Notes: a model not told the origin generated them from the letters alone. Shown: positions 47,225 through 58,399, counted from the stretch's first letter. The stretch is 64,000 nucleotides of DNA from Salinicoccus halitifaciens (GCF_021026095.1 NZ_JAJNCU010000001.1:620001-684000); one strand, 5' to 3'. Translations and numbers: made by a program.

Positions 47225-48205
47225 TTATACCTCTCCTCGATCAATTTTCTTACAAATATCTTTTGCAAAATAAGTGATGATTAAGTCTGCACCGGCACGT
47301 TTCATGGAAATCATCTGTTCAATGATGACCTCTTCATCGACGAGCCCCATATCGATGGCTGTCTTCGTCATCGCGTACTCCCCGCTGACATTGTATGCAA
47401 CGACCGGGAGGTCGGAACTGTTCCTGACATCGCGGATGATGTCCAGGTAGGACAACGCAGGTTTCACGATCATCATGTCCGCACCTTCGATTTCATCACT
47501 TTCGAGTTCACGCAGGGCCTCAAGCCTGTTTGCAGGGTCCATCTGATACGTCCTGCGGTCGCCGAATGACGGCGTCGATTCCGCCGCATCACGGAACGGG
47601 CCGTAAAATTTGGAGGCATACTTGATGCCGTAGCTCATGATCGGTATATGGCTGAAGCCGTTCTCGTCCAGGCCTTTCCTGATCTCTGTGACGAAGCCGT
47701 CCATCATATTGCTCGGGGCGATGATGTCAGCGCCCGCACGTGCCTGTGACACGGCGGTCCGTACAAGCAGTGGCAGCGTCGAATCGTTGTCCACATCCTC
47801 CGTCTCCGGATCGATCAGCCCGCAATGGCCGTGGTCCGTGTATTCACACAGACATGTATCCAGGATGACGAGCAGTTCCGGATGATGCTTTTTCGACAGA
47901 CGGCACGCTTCCTGGACGATGCCGTGATCATGATACGCACCGCTGCCGACTTCATCCTTTTCATTCGGTATGCCGAAGAAGATGACGGACTTGATGCCGA
48001 GATCCACGACTTCATCCAGCTCTTCCTTCAATAAGTTCAATGAAATCTGATAAACCCCTTTCATTGAAGGGACTTCTTTCTTAACATCATCTTTCTCCAC
48101 TACGAATATCGGATAGATGAGGTCTTCCTTATGGAGATGGGTCTCCCTCACGATATCCCTCATATTCGCCGTGCGCCTCAGTCTTCTGTGACGGTCAAAA
48201 TTCAT
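47225..48205 (-). CDS. hemB: Porphobilinogen synthase (ALA dehydratase)
   Basis: Condenses two aminolevulinate molecules, 326 residues. Zinc-type cysteine cluster [14 protein letters not shown] (near 118-131) and the two active-site lysines in [19 protein letters not shown] and [11 protein letters not shown]. 2 bp after hemD. Confidence 0.96.
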   Translation of the reverse strand: MNFDRHRRLRRTANMRDIVRETHLHKEDLIYPIFVVEKDDVKKEVPSMKGVYQISLNLLKEELDEVVDLGIKSVIFFGIPNEKDEVGSGAYHDHGIVQEACRLSKKHHPELLVILDTCLCEYTDHGHCGLIDPETEDVDNDSTLPLLVRTAVSQARAGADIIAPSNMMDGFVTEIRKGLDENGFSHIPIMSYGIKYASKFYGPFRDAAESTPSFGDRRTYQMDPANRLEALRELESDEIEGADMMIVKPALSYLDIIRDVRNSSDLPVVAYNVSGEYAMTKTAIDMGLVDEEVIIEQMISMKRAGADLIITYFAKDICKKIDRGEV

Positions 48206-48207
48206 TT

Positions 48208-48894
48208 TTACACCTCAAATTTTTCATTGATTAATTCATACATGCTCTCAAGCGTCGCCTTTTCCGGGGAGATGGACGGCACACCGTACTCATCCAGCTT
48301 TTCCTTCGTGACCGCACCGATCGATATGACGGGCTTCTCCTTCAGCAGTTCCGGTTCAATGTACTTCATGAACACTTTCACACCGGAAGGGCTTGAAAAA
48401 GTCAGGATATCGATGTCATCCATCTCTTCCCGGATTTTTTCCATGGACCCGACATTATCGACGGGCTCATATATGGAGAGCTTATCCACAGTCACCCCGT
48501 GGGATTCCAGATAATCCTTAAGATGGGGCCTTGCGGCCCTGCTTGTAGGGTACAGTACCCGTTCGACCCTTTCATCATGCAGCGGAAAATCTTCTATGAA
48601 TCCTTCCTGTGTGTAGACGGAAGGTTCAAAGTCCACGGTATAGCCGTTATTGACGAGGACTTCCGTCGTCTTCTCGCCGATGCTCCCTATTTTGGAGAAT
48701 TTAAGGTCTTCCATATACGGCAAGAAGAGCTTGACTGCATTTTTGCTCGTCAGTATCAGCCAGTCATATTCATGCTTTAAAAACGCTTCTTCAACATCAA
48801 GCGGCTGGATTGAAATCAAAGGGGCATGCATGACATTAAAGCGGTCACTGGTCACATTGAGCTTCGTCTGTGTGACCAGCACCGTCTTCTTCAT
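48208..48894 (-). CDS. hemD: Uroporphyrinogen-III synthase
   Basis: Cyclises and inverts ring D of hydroxymethylbilane, 228 residues. The family is poorly conserved; supportive pieces are [14 protein letters not shown] near residue 50, [15 protein letters not shown] near 115 and [15 protein letters not shown] near 160. Start at ATG 48894, 4 nt after the hemC stop; an in-frame ATG at 48912 inside hemC is possible. Position in the operon makes the call secure. Confidence 0.9.
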   Translation of the reverse strand: MKKTVLVTQTKLNVTSDRFNVMHAPLISIQPLDVEEAFLKHEYDWLILTSKNAVKLFLPYMEDLKFSKIGSIGEKTTEVLVNNGYTVDFEPSVYTQEGFIEDFPLHDERVERVLYPTSRAARPHLKDYLESHGVTVDKLSIYEPVDNVGSMEKIREEMDDIDILTFSSPSGVKVFMKYIEPELLKEKPVISIGAVTKEKLDEYGVPSISPEKATLESMYELINEKFEV

Positions 48895-48898
48895 TGCA

Positions 48899-49822
48899 TT
48901 ATTTTTCTTCATTGATTTTATCAATGATCTCCTTGGCACCGATCTTTTCCATTTCGTCAGCCACCAGATTGCCGAGCGCTTCAGGGTCCGTGCCGGATTT
49001 TTTGACGAGGTACTTCTCATTGCCGTCCTCCGACATGATCAGCCCGGTCAAATAAAGTTCGCCGTCTTCAAGTGTCGCATAACCGCCGATCGGCACCTGA
49101 CAGCTGCCGTCCATGCGGCGCAGGAACGTCCTTTCTGCCGACGTGCAGATGGCATCCTCCTTCGAATGGACCGCCGCAAGCATTTCAGCGAGTTCATGGT
49201 CGTCTTTCCTGATCTCAATCCCGAGTGCACCCTGTGCAATCGCCGGGATGAACTCTTCGGCATCAAAGTACTCGGTCACACGGCTGTCGCCCCACCCCAT
49301 CCGTTTAAGGCCGGCAGCTGCAAGGATGATCGCGTCATATTCACCGGATTCCATCTTTTTGATGCGGGTGTCGATATTGCCCCTCACCCAGTTGACGGTG
49401 ATATCATCACGCATCGATTTCAGCTGGGCGGCGCGTCTCAGGCTGCTCGTACCGACGATGCTTCCGGAAGGAAGATCTTTGAACAGCACTTTGTTGTTGG
49501 AGAGGAAGGCATCCCGCATATCTTCCCGTTCAGGTATGCAGCCGATTTTGAACTGCTCGGGCAGCTGGCTCGGCACATCCTTCAGGCTGTGGATCGCCAT
49601 ATCGATCTCTTTATTTTCAAGCGCAAGCTCAATCTCCTTGACGAAGAGGCCTTTGCCGCCGACTTTTGACAGCTGCACATCCACGATGCGGTCACCTTTC
49701 GTCACGATTTCCTTGATTTCAAATTCTGCTTCCGGGAATTTCTCTTCAAGTGATGCGATGAACTGTTTTGACTGGGTCATGGCAAGTCCCGAACGCCTGG
49801 ATCCAACGATAAACTTTCTCAT
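48899..49822 (-). CDS. hemC: Hydroxymethylbilane synthase
   Basis: Polymerises four porphobilinogens, 307 residues. [12 protein letters not shown] at the N-terminus, [22 protein letters not shown], and the dipyrromethane-attachment cysteine in [12 protein letters not shown] (near 241). 15 bp after hemX. Confidence 0.96.
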   Translation of the reverse strand: MRKFIVGSRRSGLAMTQSKQFIASLEEKFPEAEFEIKEIVTKGDRIVDVQLSKVGGKGLFVKEIELALENKEIDMAIHSLKDVPSQLPEQFKIGCIPEREDMRDAFLSNNKVLFKDLPSGSIVGTSSLRRAAQLKSMRDDITVNWVRGNIDTRIKKMESGEYDAIILAAAGLKRMGWGDSRVTEYFDAEEFIPAIAQGALGIEIRKDDHELAEMLAAVHSKEDAICTSAERTFLRRMDGSCQVPIGGYATLEDGELYLTGLIMSEDGNEKYLVKKSGTDPEALGNLVADEMEKIGAKEIIDKINEEK

Positions 49823-49837
49823 TAAAATACTCCTTTT

Positions 49838-50659
49838 TTAAGTCCAAATATGGAAATTGGAAAATTGTGATACAAACAGATAATTGATCATGCAAAATAT
49901 GAACAATCCAATGTTCAACATAGCAAATATATAAGTATTGCGCACTTTTTTCAAATGAATGAAGAGCGCGGCATATAAAAGCACCACAAATGAAGTGCCC
50001 ATCACTTTAATGTCCCACATGATATCCACCCCGATGATCTGGATGCCCCAATGCAGTCCGAGCAGAATGCTGACCGTCATCGTCAAAAGCCCGATCACAA
50101 GGCTTCTGATCATGACCTTCTTTGCGGTCTCTATACTGAACAATGAAAAGAATGTGCGGTTGAAGCGCTTTTTCTTCAAATTGTCGTACTGTATCAGGTA
50201 GATCAGCGAATGCAGGGCCGACATGAAGAACAGCACATAGGCAAGCAGTGCGAGCCCGACATGGATGACCAGCAGTTCATTCATCAATACCGATACTTCG
50301 ACTTCCCTTGAAAGCGGCTCGGGCTGGAATGTGAATATCGAAAAGAACAGGAAACTGAAGAATATGAATCCAAAAAACACCTGTTCGCTTTCATTCCTGT
50401 AATAATAGCTGATCCCGACGATCGATAACACAAGGGATAAAGTGAACATGCCCTCGTAAGTGGTGAATACCGGTATCCTCCCAAGGCTTATGATGATGTT
50501 GATGTAGGTCAAAAGATGCAGTGCCGTTGCTCCGGCGATTATATAAAAGGAAACCTTTCTGGCTTGGCGATTTCTTAAAGCTAAATCGTACGCCAGCACA
50601 GAAAGGCCCGTAAAGTATAAAAGCATTATAAATTCATTGATGCGGAAGACAATATCCAT
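49838..50659 (-). CDS. hemX: HemX, cytochrome c assembly-like membrane protein
   Basis: 273 residues with about eight membrane helices, CcsA/ResC-like. In B. subtilis HemX lowers the level of glutamyl-tRNA reductase. The HVGLALLAYVLFFMSALHSL and LGLHWGIQIIGVDIMWDIKVMGTSF segments resemble the heme-handling part of the family. ATG 50659 has GGTGGGG upstream. 17 bp after hemA. Confidence 0.88.
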   Translation of the reverse strand: MDIVFRINEFIMLLYFTGLSVLAYDLALRNRQARKVSFYIIAGATALHLLTYINIIISLGRIPVFTTYEGMFTLSLVLSIVGISYYYRNESEQVFFGFIFFSFLFFSIFTFQPEPLSREVEVSVLMNELLVIHVGLALLAYVLFFMSALHSLIYLIQYDNLKKKRFNRTFFSLFSIETAKKVMIRSLVIGLLTMTVSILLGLHWGIQIIGVDIMWDIKVMGTSFVVLLYAALFIHLKKVRNTYIFAMLNIGLFIFCMINYLFVSQFSNFHIWT

Positions 50660-50676
50660 ATTGGTCCCCACCCATA

Positions 50677-52023
50677 CTATTCGAATGCGAGTTCTGTATT
50701 ATTTTTTTGAGTCTCCTGTTGGTATTTCTTCATTTCTCTTTCTTTCACTTCGCTGACTTCATCTTCAATGCCGAACAGCGTTTCGATTTCCTTAAGTTTC
50801 TTCACTGCCTGCTTATCATCTGCGATTTCCTTCGTGTAGATGATCGGATCTTTCAGCATCTGGTTGATGATGCTCTTCATATGCTTACTGATGACCGTGC
50901 GTTCACGGTCCGTCATATCAGGCATCTTACGCTCCACACTCTTGAAGGTCTCTTCATGTATGTTGAGGGCCTTCGTCCTGAGCGCCTGGATGACCGGTGT
51001 CACACCGAGCATGTTGATCCAGCTTTCGAAGTCATCCTGTGCTTTCCTGATCATTGCCTCGACCTTCTTCGCTTCCTGCTGGCGGGTTTCGAGGTTCGAA
51101 TCGATCAGTCCCTGCAGGTCGTCCACGTTGTACATGTAGACATTTTCATACTGATGGGTCGCAGGTTCGATATCCCTGGGCATCGCAATGTCGATCAGTA
51201 TCAGAGGACGGTTCGCCCTTCTCTTCTGGATACTGTCGATGAGATCTTCAGTGATGACGTAATTCCTCGAGGAAGTGCTTGAAAGCACGATATCCGCATC
51301 CATCAAATAAGCTTCGAGATGCTCGATGGTATCGTATGTGCAGTCATATTTATCAGCGAGTTTTTTTGCATTGTCAAGGGAGCGGTTGACGATCGTGATG
51401 TCTTTAATGCCGTTCGAAGTCAGGTTGATCACCGACTGTTCGGACATTTCGCCTGCACCGATGACGAGGGCTTTCGTATCCCTTTTCTGATCGATGATCT
51501 TGTTGATCAGCTGTACAGCAGCATAGGACGTCGAGATCGCATTTTTTGAGATATCCGTATCATTGTGCCCTTTTTTAGCCACAGTTATCGCCTCTTTGAA
51601 TAACTTGTTGAATATCGTCCCGGTCGTCTTTTCATTCTGCGCTTTGATGAATGCATCGCGTATCTGGCCAAGTATCTGGGTCTCCCCGAGAACCATCGAA
51701 TCAAGACCTGCCGTCACATAAAACAGATGCTCAACCGCCTCTTCCCCGACTTTCACATCGATGATCTTCTTGATCGTCTCAAGGTCCACTTCGAACCATT
51801 CAGCGAGGAAGTTCTGGGCATAGTATTTACCTGTATGCACCTGATCACTCACAATGTAGACTTCGGTCCTGTTACATGTGGACAGAAGCACCGTTTCCAA
51901 AATACTTTTTTCCGACCGCAGTTTGTGCAGCGCGTCTGTCAGTTCCACTTCATTGAACTGGACTTTTTCACGTTCTTCAACTGTCGCTTTTCTATAATTT
52001 AAACTCAGCGATATTACGTGCAT
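50677..52023 (-). CDS. hemA: Glutamyl-tRNA reductase
   Basis: First enzyme of C5-pathway heme synthesis, 448 residues as in S. aureus. The catalytic cysteine is in LLSTCNRTEVY (near 50), GLDSMVLGETQILGQ near 105, and the NADPH site VIGAGEMSEQSV near 186. ATG 52023 has AGGAGG upstream. First gene of hemAXCDBL, preceded by TATAAT at 52040-52046 with a weak -35. Confidence 0.96.
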   Translation of the reverse strand: MHVISLSLNYRKATVEEREKVQFNEVELTDALHKLRSEKSILETVLLSTCNRTEVYIVSDQVHTGKYYAQNFLAEWFEVDLETIKKIIDVKVGEEAVEHLFYVTAGLDSMVLGETQILGQIRDAFIKAQNEKTTGTIFNKLFKEAITVAKKGHNDTDISKNAISTSYAAVQLINKIIDQKRDTKALVIGAGEMSEQSVINLTSNGIKDITIVNRSLDNAKKLADKYDCTYDTIEHLEAYLMDADIVLSSTSSRNYVITEDLIDSIQKRRANRPLILIDIAMPRDIEPATHQYENVYMYNVDDLQGLIDSNLETRQQEAKKVEAMIRKAQDDFESWINMLGVTPVIQALRTKALNIHEETFKSVERKMPDMTDRERTVISKHMKSIINQMLKDPIIYTKEIADDKQAVKKLKEIETLFGIEDEVSEVKEREMKKYQQETQKNNTELAFE

Positions 52024-52083
52024 CAAATTTCCTCCTACCACCATTATACGTAAGCAATAATAATACTAATTGTAACAAAAAAA

Positions 52084-52107
52084 CCATGTCATTTCTATAT
52101 AACATGG
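52084..52107 (-). terminator. Terminator of ysxC
   Basis: CCATGT / ACATGG stem, followed by seven T on the minus strand, between ysxC and hemA. Confidence 0.75.
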
Positions 52108-52140
52108 CTGAAATCCTATATTATTTAAAATTGTTCTAAT

Positions 52141-52728
52141 CTAGACATAATTGCTCAATGCTTCATAAACTTTCGGCAGGTTCTTTTTATCGACGGCGGA
52201 GAAATCGATGATGATATCTTCCGGTTCGACTTCAAGTGTTTCCCTCACGACCTTCAAATGCTTCTGCACTTTGCTTTTCGCAATCTTATCGGATTTCGTG
52301 CAGATGAGGATGACCGGGATTTCCAGGTGTTTCAGGAAATCATACATCAATATGTCATCCTGCGTCGGCTTATGCCGCAGGTCGACCAGCTGGACCACCG
52401 CCTGGAGTTCTTCCCTCTCAGCGAGGTAGGATTCGATCAGCTGCCCCCATTTCTCGCGGCTCGTCTTGGACTGCCTGGCATAGCCGTAGCCCGGGACATC
52501 GACAAAGATGAACTGTGAGTCCACATCATAAAAATTCAGCGTCGCCGTCTTCCCCGGCTTTGAAGAGGTCCTCGCTATATCTTTACGCCCGCAGACCGCA
52601 TTGATGAAGGATGATTTACCAACATTCGAACGACCGCTCAGCGCGATTTCCTTCATATTGCCGTCCGGATACTGGGAAGGATCCATCGCCGAATACATGA
52701 ATTCGATATTGTTCGGGTTTATTTTCAT
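52141..52728 (-). CDS. ysxC: Ribosome biogenesis GTPase YsxC/EngB
   Basis: Essential small GTPase for 50S assembly, 195 residues. G1 GRSNVGKSS near 31, G3 DVPGYGYA near 76, G4 TKSDK near 142, G5 FSAVDKK. It follows clpX with a terminator in between, the usual Bacilli order. Confidence 0.95.
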   Translation of the reverse strand: MKINPNNIEFMYSAMDPSQYPDGNMKEIALSGRSNVGKSSFINAVCGRKDIARTSSKPGKTATLNFYDVDSQFIFVDVPGYGYARQSKTSREKWGQLIESYLAEREELQAVVQLVDLRHKPTQDDILMYDFLKHLEIPVILICTKSDKIAKSKVQKHLKVVRETLEVEPEDIIIDFSAVDKKNLPKVYEALSNYV

Positions 52729-52750
52729 AATCTGTACTCCTCATGAAAAA

Positions 52751-52773
52751 AGCTGTCTGGGAGTCAGACAGCT
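52751..52773 (-). terminator. Terminator between clpX and ysxC
   Basis: 9-bp stem AGCTGTCTG / CAGACAGCT, then TTTTTTC on the minus strand. ysxC then needs read-through or its own promoter in the remaining 20 bp. Confidence 0.8.
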
Positions 52774-52785
52774 CTTCTATTTCTA

Positions 52786-54045
52786 TTATGCACTTTTACG
52801 ATCGATGTAGACTTCTTTGCCGTCTGCATCATAAAGCAGCGGATCGCTTTCATCCATGATCGTATCTCTGGTGATTTTGACTGTTTTGATTTCTTCATTG
52901 GAAGGTACGCTGAACATGATGTCGACCATGCGCTCTTCAATGATGGAACGGAGGCCGCGTGCACCTGTTTTACGTTCGATGGCAAGCTCGCTGATTGCAT
53001 CGAGTGCATCATCGTCGAATTCCAGATTCACTTCATCGATTGCAAGCATTTTCTTGTACTGCTTGACGAGTGCGTTCTTCGGCTCTGTAAGGATGGATTT
53101 GAGTGCATCCACATCAAGTTCTTCAAGGTGGCTGATGATCGGCACACGTCCGATGAATTCCGGTATGAGACCGTAGCTTTGAAGGTCTTCCGGACGTACA
53201 TTGGATAGTATCGCATCTTTGTCATCGAGGGTCGATGAAGGTCCGCCGAAGCCGATCACTTTCTCACCGACTCTGCGCTTGATGATCTCGTCCATGCCGT
53301 CGAAGGCACCGCCCAATATGAACAGGATGTTTTTCGTATCGATCTGGATCGATTCCTGGTTCGGGTGCTTCCTGCCTCCCTGAGGCGGCACGCTTGCAGT
53401 CGTCCCTTCAAGAATCTTAAGGAGCGCCTGCTGTACACCTTCACCGGAAACGTCACGTGTAATTGAAGTATTCTCACTCTTGCGTGCGATTTTATCAATT
53501 TCGTCGACATAGATGATGCCCTGTTCGGCACGTTCCACATCAAAGTCTGCAGCCTGGATCAGGCGCAGCAGTATGTTCTCCACGTCGTCACCGACATAAC
53601 CTGCTTCTGTGAGGCTTGTCGCATCCGCAATCGCAAATGGTACATCCAAAGTGCGTGCGAGCGTCTGGGCCAGCAGTGTTTTACCGCTGCCGGTCGGGCC
53701 GATCAATGCGATATTACTCTTGGAAATTTCCACATCATCGTCACTGCTTTCCTGGTTGATGCGTTTATAATGGTTATAAACTGCAACACTCAAAGCACGT
53801 TTCGCCTTATCCTGCCCGATGACATAGTCATTCAGAGCTTCAAGGATCTGCTGAGGCTTCGGAAGCTCCGTGAAAATCGCCTTATGCTCGGTCTTCAGCT
53901 CTTCTTCTATAATTTCGTAGCATAATTCTATACATTCATTACAAATGTACACGCCGCTGCCTGCGATCAGTTTCTTTACCTGTTCCTGATCTTTACCACA
54001 GAACGAACATGTTAAATTTGTATCATCTTCATTAAATTTGATCAT
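52786..54045 (-). CDS. clpX: ClpX, ATP-dependent unfoldase of ClpXP
   Basis: AAA+ hexamer feeding proteins to ClpP, 419 residues. Zinc-binding domain [11 protein letters not shown] with CNEC (residues 10-36), Walker A GPTGSGKT, pore loop GYVGDDVE, Walker [11 protein letters not shown], the ClpP-docking IGF loop (VIGFGG), sensor-2 arginine in [13 protein letters not shown] 54045 has AGAGGTG upstream. Confidence 0.97.
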   Translation of the reverse strand: MIKFNEDDTNLTCSFCGKDQEQVKKLIAGSGVYICNECIELCYEIIEEELKTEHKAIFTELPKPQQILEALNDYVIGQDKAKRALSVAVYNHYKRINQESSDDDVEISKSNIALIGPTGSGKTLLAQTLARTLDVPFAIADATSLTEAGYVGDDVENILLRLIQAADFDVERAEQGIIYVDEIDKIARKSENTSITRDVSGEGVQQALLKILEGTTASVPPQGGRKHPNQESIQIDTKNILFILGGAFDGMDEIIKRRVGEKVIGFGGPSSTLDDKDAILSNVRPEDLQSYGLIPEFIGRVPIISHLEELDVDALKSILTEPKNALVKQYKKMLAIDEVNLEFDDDALDAISELAIERKTGARGLRSIIEERMVDIMFSVPSNEEIKTVKITRDTIMDESDPLLYDADGKEVYIDRKSA

Positions 54046-54129
54046 CTTAACACCTCTTTTATCATTGTCGTAAACTATACTAGAATTCAGGCTTGAAATC
54101 AAATGAATGAACTTGCAGGCACTGATGCC

Positions 54130-54162
54130 AATAGCTCTGCAACTGGACGTTGCAGAGCTATT
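54130..54162 (-). terminator. Terminator of tig
   Basis: 14-bp stem AATAGCTCTGCAAC and complement with a 5-nt loop, between tig and clpX. Confidence 0.85.
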
Positions 54163-54177
54163 TTCATTCAGGCGGTT

Positions 54178-55524
54178 TTACTTTTCTTCTTCAGTTGATT
54201 CTTCGGTCTCTTCTGACTCACTTGCCTCACCTTCTGTTGGTTCTACAAGTTTGGCATTGTCCACAAGTACATCGAGCGCCTTCTGGACTTTGATATCATT
54301 CTCAAGCATTGACAGGTCGCCTAAAGTTGATTTGATGTCTTCAACTTTGATGCCGAACTGTTCGCTCATTTTCTCAAGCTCTTTATCAAGGTCTGCTTCT
54401 GCAACTTCGATGTTTTCATCAGCTGCAATCTGCTTCAGTGTGAGGTTCGTTTTAACACGGTTCTCCGCATCTTCTTTCATTGTCTCGCGAAGTGCATTTT
54501 CATCCTGGCCGGACAGCTGCTGGTACATTTCAAGGTTGATGCCCTGCTGGGACAAGTTCTGTTCGAACTCCTGAAGCATTCTGTCAAGCTCAGTGTTGAC
54601 CATTGCCTCCGGAACGTCGATTTCAGCATTGTCACTCGCTTTGAGGAGAAGTTCTTCCTTCATGGCGACATCCGCCTGGTTTTCTTTAGCTTCTTTAAGG
54701 TCTTTTTCAACTTTGGCTTTCAGTTCATCCACAGTTTCAACACCCTGGTCCAGCTCTTTTACAAGATCATCGTCAAGTTCAGGTGTTTCCTGCACTTTGA
54801 TGGAGTTGATCTTAACTTTGAACGTCGCAGGCTTTCCAGCAAGCTCTTCAGCCTGGTAATCTTCAGGGAAAGTCACTTCAACATCTTTCTCATCTCCGAC
54901 TTTAAGGCCGATGAGCTGCTCTTCGAAGCCGCCGATGAATGAGCCGGAACCAACTTCAAGGTCGAATCCTTCAGCTTTTCCGCCGTCGAACTGTTCGCCG
55001 TCCATATAGCCGTCGAAGTCCAGGTTCACTGTGTCGCCGTTTTCCACTTCGCCGTCATCTTTGACGACCATTTCCGCCTGATGCTCGAGCATATGACCGA
55101 TTTCATGGTCAACGTCCGCCTCAGTCACTTCCGTCGACAGTTTAGTCGCTTCAAGACCTTTGTACTCGCCGAGTTTGACTTCAGGCTCGACAGTCACTTT
55201 CGCCGTGAATACAAGATCTTTGCCCTTTTCCATTTCAACGATATCCACTTCAGGCTGATCAACAGGAGTAATACCTTCTTCATCAACAGCTTTAGCATAG
55301 TTTGGTGAAAGGACGATATCCAGTGCGTCCTGGTATAAGGACTCTACACCAAAACGACTTTCAAACATTTGACGCGGAACTTTCCCTTTTCTGAAACCTG
55401 GAAGTGAAACATCCTTGGAAACTTTCGCAAATGCTTCATCCAATGCCTGATTGAATTCCTCTGCAGGTACTGTGACCGTCAGAATTCCTTCATTACCTTC
55501 TTGCTTTTCCCATTTTTGAGACAT
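54178..55524 (-). CDS. tig: Trigger factor
   Basis: Ribosome-associated chaperone and prolyl isomerase, 448 residues. Ribosome-docking motif in [16 protein letters not shown] (about 44-59), FKBP domain about 165-240 with [14 protein letters not shown] and [14 protein letters not shown], then the helical arms and a strongly acidic tail. Single gene with its own terminator. Confidence 0.95.
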   Translation of the reverse strand: MSQKWEKQEGNEGILTVTVPAEEFNQALDEAFAKVSKDVSLPGFRKGKVPRQMFESRFGVESLYQDALDIVLSPNYAKAVDEEGITPVDQPEVDIVEMEKGKDLVFTAKVTVEPEVKLGEYKGLEATKLSTEVTEADVDHEIGHMLEHQAEMVVKDDGEVENGDTVNLDFDGYMDGEQFDGGKAEGFDLEVGSGSFIGGFEEQLIGLKVGDEKDVEVTFPEDYQAEELAGKPATFKVKINSIKVQETPELDDDLVKELDQGVETVDELKAKVEKDLKEAKENQADVAMKEELLLKASDNAEIDVPEAMVNTELDRMLQEFEQNLSQQGINLEMYQQLSGQDENALRETMKEDAENRVKTNLTLKQIAADENIEVAEADLDKELEKMSEQFGIKVEDIKSTLGDLSMLENDIKVQKALDVLVDNAKLVEPTEGEASESEETEESTEEEK

Positions 55525-55609
55525 AGTGTAATTCCTCCGTTAATACATTTTTTTCATAACCAGTTTAGTATAACACAATAGTTTTCCTTATCCAACAATT
55601 GACTTATTT

Positions 55610-56575
55610 TTATGTTTCACTCGTCGTGACGAGGCGTTCCATCTCGTCTATCCATTGGTAGACGTCACTTCCTGCCGTGTACGGATGATTCATATTCAGC
55701 AAATCCAGTATATACTGAAGATAGCCTTCAACCAACTCTTCCGCCTCGAAATCCGGCTCTTTCGGATAACTGAATATTGCGTGGCTCGTCATCAGCAGCG
55801 CCGCCTCGCTGACGATCTGCGGCGCCCTTGATTCAAGCTCATCGATCACTTCAGGTTCCACATCCTTCATCAATGTGATTTCCTCAAGCGACGGCAGATC
55901 GGCAGGCACGACCTCAACAGGTTCATCGAACTTATGGTGCCGCACCTTCTTGTTGTAACCGATCTCCTTCAAATAAAGCAGCATGAAGGTGACGATATCC
56001 TTATCACTGATGTTCTCCAGTTGCTCCAGGACGAAATCCTTATACCTGATGTCTTTTTCATCAGCAAAAGTACTGAACATCCGGAGTATCTCCTGGTGCG
56101 ACATCTCATCGAGATTGATATCCTCCTGAGAGGACCGCTCTGCATCATCCACATCCCCGCTCCGCCTGTACTGGAGTTCATCGATCGCTTTTTTCGCCTG
56201 ATGCCTGATGGCCGCAATCTCGATCCGGAAGCCCTGTGGCAATTTCTCCTCCATCAGATGGTCTGAGAAGTTGATGACTTCGTAATACCTCTCCTGCCTG
56301 CTGAGCGCCTTCAGCAATTCAATCATATGAGTTTCATAGTCGCCCGACCCTTTATTCAGCTGCATCAGTGAATAATCCACGACGTCATCATGCTCGCCGA
56401 GCGCATCCATGGCTTCGTAGAACATCTCTTCCAGGCTGGTTTCTGGCGGGGCCATTTTGATGAAATGATGGTAGTTTTCGCGGAAAGCTTCGAAATCTCC
56501 GTCTTTGAACATCCTGACCAGATCCTTCTCAGCCTTCTTCAGAAAACGATGGTGGGTAGTTATCTTATCTGCCAT
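55610..56575 (-). CDS. tig-linked helical protein (DUF3196-like)
   Basis: 321-residue, strongly helical acidic protein without membrane segments. A similar gene lies next to tig in S. aureus (DUF3196-like) and B. subtilis has TPR-like YsoA at this place, so a repeat scaffold is possible. Pairs of helices such as FLKKAEKDLVRMFKDGDFEAF and YVEVINFSDHLMEE-type blocks fit this. The start overlaps the NUDIX gene end by 11 nt; GTG 56584 and ATG 56581 are alternatives. Function unknown. Confidence 0.75.
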   Translation of the reverse strand: MADKITTHHRFLKKAEKDLVRMFKDGDFEAFRENYHHFIKMAPPETSLEEMFYEAMDALGEHDDVVDYSLMQLNKGSGDYETHMIELLKALSRQERYYEVINFSDHLMEEKLPQGFRIEIAAIRHQAKKAIDELQYRRSGDVDDAERSSQEDINLDEMSHQEILRMFSTFADEKDIRYKDFVLEQLENISDKDIVTFMLLYLKEIGYNKKVRHHKFDEPVEVVPADLPSLEEITLMKDVEPEVIDELESRAPQIVSEAALLMTSHAIFSYPKEPDFEAEELVEGYLQYILDLLNMNHPYTAGSDVYQWIDEMERLVTTSET

Positions 56576-57185
56576 AAGCATCACGAATGATCAGTTCGCT
56601 CCACGACTCATAAGGCGACAGATCCGGCAGATCATCATTGCTGATCCACTTCAGGGATAACGTGTCGGCCTCCATGTTGGAAACACTCCCTTTATCCACC
56701 GAGACTTTCAGCACCAGCCCGATATGCACCCTGCCGACCTCGTTATCGTCGTCGTTGATCAGACCCATGATTTCAATGTTCCTGATATCATCACCGGAGA
56801 GGCCCACTTCCTCTTCAAGCTCACGCCGGGCATTGATGGATAACTTCTCATCAATATCATCCGCATCCTCTATATCATTCATATGACCGCCCACACCGAT
56901 CGACAGAAGACCATGCAGCCGCTCTTCACCACCGCCGCCAAGTCTCTCATAGACCAGCGTCTCTTTACCGCCTTCGGAAGATATGATCACATAGCTGATC
57001 AGCTGCTTGTAGGAAGGGTCCTCCTCCATATCACCGCGGCGTTTCACTTCGAAATTATTGAAAGTGCCAACGATCGGCTGATAACGCCCGTCATTCTTAC
57101 CGATGAAACCGTTGAAGGCATTCTCCTCAGAGTTAAACAACTCTTCCCGCGGCACTACTAGAATCTGTTCATCAAATTTACTCAT
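56565..57185 (-). CDS. NUDIX hydrolase
   Basis: 206 residues with a NUDIX box, GHMNDIEDAD...ARRELEEEVGL (about 98-130; REXXEE present, spacing between the glycine and the box longer than the consensus). It hydrolyses a nucleoside-diphosphate-linked compound; substrate unknown. The N-terminal QILVVPREELF...FNGF segment is typical of a staphylococcal/Bacillus subgroup. Its end overlaps the next gene, so they form a two-gene operon. Confidence 0.85.
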   Translation of the reverse strand: MSKFDEQILVVPREELFNSEENAFNGFIGKNDGRYQPIVGTFNNFEVKRRGDMEEDPSYKQLISYVIISSEGGKETLVYERLGGGGEERLHGLLSIGVGGHMNDIEDADDIDEKLSINARRELEEEVGLSGDDIRNIEIMGLINDDDNEVGRVHIGLVLKVSVDKGSVSNMEADTLSLKWISNDDLPDLSPYESWSELIIRDAYGR

Positions 57186-57333
57186 ATACTTTCTCCTATT
57201 TATATTTCACTCACAATCATTCTATTAAAGTCACCATTACTTGTAAATCAAATAATGAGGATAATCGACCGGCGGCGTTTTGTAAAGCATAATGGGATGA
57301 TGTAATAAAACACCTTTAAAATTAAAAATTGAT

Positions 57334-57363
57334 TTGACTTATATAACCGACTTTGATTATAAT
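57334..57363 (+). promoter_or_regulatory. Promoter of tRNA-Arg
   Basis: TTGACT (57334-57339), 18-bp spacer, TATAAT (57358-57363), 18 bp before the mature tRNA 5' end. Confidence 0.8.
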
Positions 57364-57381
57364 AGAATTTGTCTTAATTAA

Positions 57382-57455
57382 GTCCTGGTAGCTCAGCCGG
57401 ATAGAGCAATGGCCTTCTAAGCCATCGGTCGGGGGTTCGAATCCCTCCCAGGACG
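57382..57455 (+). tRNA. tRNA-Arg (anticodon TCT)
   Basis: Full cloverleaf: acceptor GTCCTGG/CCAGGAC, anticodon arm ATGGC-CTTCTAA-GCCAT, T loop TTCGAAT, discriminator G, CCA not encoded. Single tRNA with own promoter and terminator. Confidence 0.96.
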
Positions 57456-57481
57456 CTACTTATATATTGAATGAATTTAAT

Positions 57482-57507
57482 CCCCGTCAAACTTTGGTTT
57501 GGCGGGG
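57482..57507 (+). terminator. Terminator of tRNA-Arg
   Basis: 11-bp stem CCCCGTCAAAC / GTTTGGCGGGG (one wobble) and TTTTC. Confidence 0.88.
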
Positions 57508-57703
57508 TTTTCTTATGTTTTCAGAAATGACTTAAAGTGATTAAAGGTGAGTGTGATTGTCAATATAACTTATACCATAGCGGAGTATTGGAATTTAACT
57601 TGTAAAATAAAGTCATTAATAACCAAAAACTACTTCCTAGATATTATATAATAAAGCAGCTTTGAGTTTAGTAGGTATATTGGTAAGGAATCATTGGTGG
57701 GTG

Positions 57704-58399
57704 TCATGAATAAATTTCTTCTCTAAATTTATTATCTATTTCACGAATGATATTATTGATTTCTTTTAAGTCGTTTTCGAAGTAATGACTTAACTCTTTT
57801 TCTAGACCAGTATATATTTTATAGCAATCGTTTTCACCATTACTAACAGCTTTATAATACGAGTGATCAATTTTATCAATTAAGCTTTCTGATTTTCGTA
57901 TCAAATCAGCAAATAGCTTACCTTCATCATCACTTAGTAACCTCTCTCTATTCGACACATAATTATTTAAATCGATTTTTCTTTCTAGCATCAAATTAAT
58001 AAAATGATTGAAATTGACCGTGCACCTTCTATCAGAGTTTACATCGTAGGCCATTTTAACTTGTTTGAACTCTTCATCGCTAAGGTTTTCAAAGAATTGC
58101 AAATTGTCTTTTGAGTGAAAAGCTTCTTCAATCTTAGTGGTAGCTAGCCACTCTGGATTTTCGAATGATTTTATAGTACCTTCTAACTCTTTCATTTTTG
58201 CGTATATATCTGAATAAACTTCAAACCTACTGTCAAAAAGAGCTTTTTGTTTATAAGATTGTAATTCGATTTTTTCTGATACCCTTTTATCACTTCTACT
58301 AATAAATGATTTGAATAAAGTTTTACCAATGAACACTAATGTTGCTCCTAAAGCTCCGGCTAAACCCGCTGGCCCAAATAGTTCTGACAGTACCTCCAT
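57704..58399 (-). CDS. Orphan membrane-anchored helical protein
   Basis: 231 residues. One N-terminal membrane helix (about 11-30, glycine/alanine-rich), a basic stretch, then about 190 residues of charged helical sequence with no motif I recognise. Base composition is visibly more AT-rich than the neighbouring chromosomal genes, which suggests acquisition. Start at ATG 58399 with GGGGGAGAGG upstream. Downstream of tRNA-Arg, on the opposite strand. Unknown function; a phage- or island-derived gene is possible. Confidence 0.7.
   Translation of the reverse strand: MEVLSELFGPAGLAGALGATLVFIGKTLFKSFISRSDKRVSEKIELQSYKQKALFDSRFEVYSDIYAKMKELEGTIKSFENPEWLATTKIEEAFHSKDNLQFFENLSDEEFKQVKMAYDVNSDRRCTVNFNHFINLMLERKIDLNNYVSNRERLLSDDEGKLFADLIRKSESLIDKIDHSYYKAVSNGENDCYKIYTGLEKELSHYFENDLKEINNIIREIDNKFREEIYS

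Noticed and set aside
57431-57455. tRNA-Arg 3' end as an attachment site with a repeat downstream
   Set aside because: I did not find a second copy of the tRNA 3' end within the window, so no att pair can be claimed.
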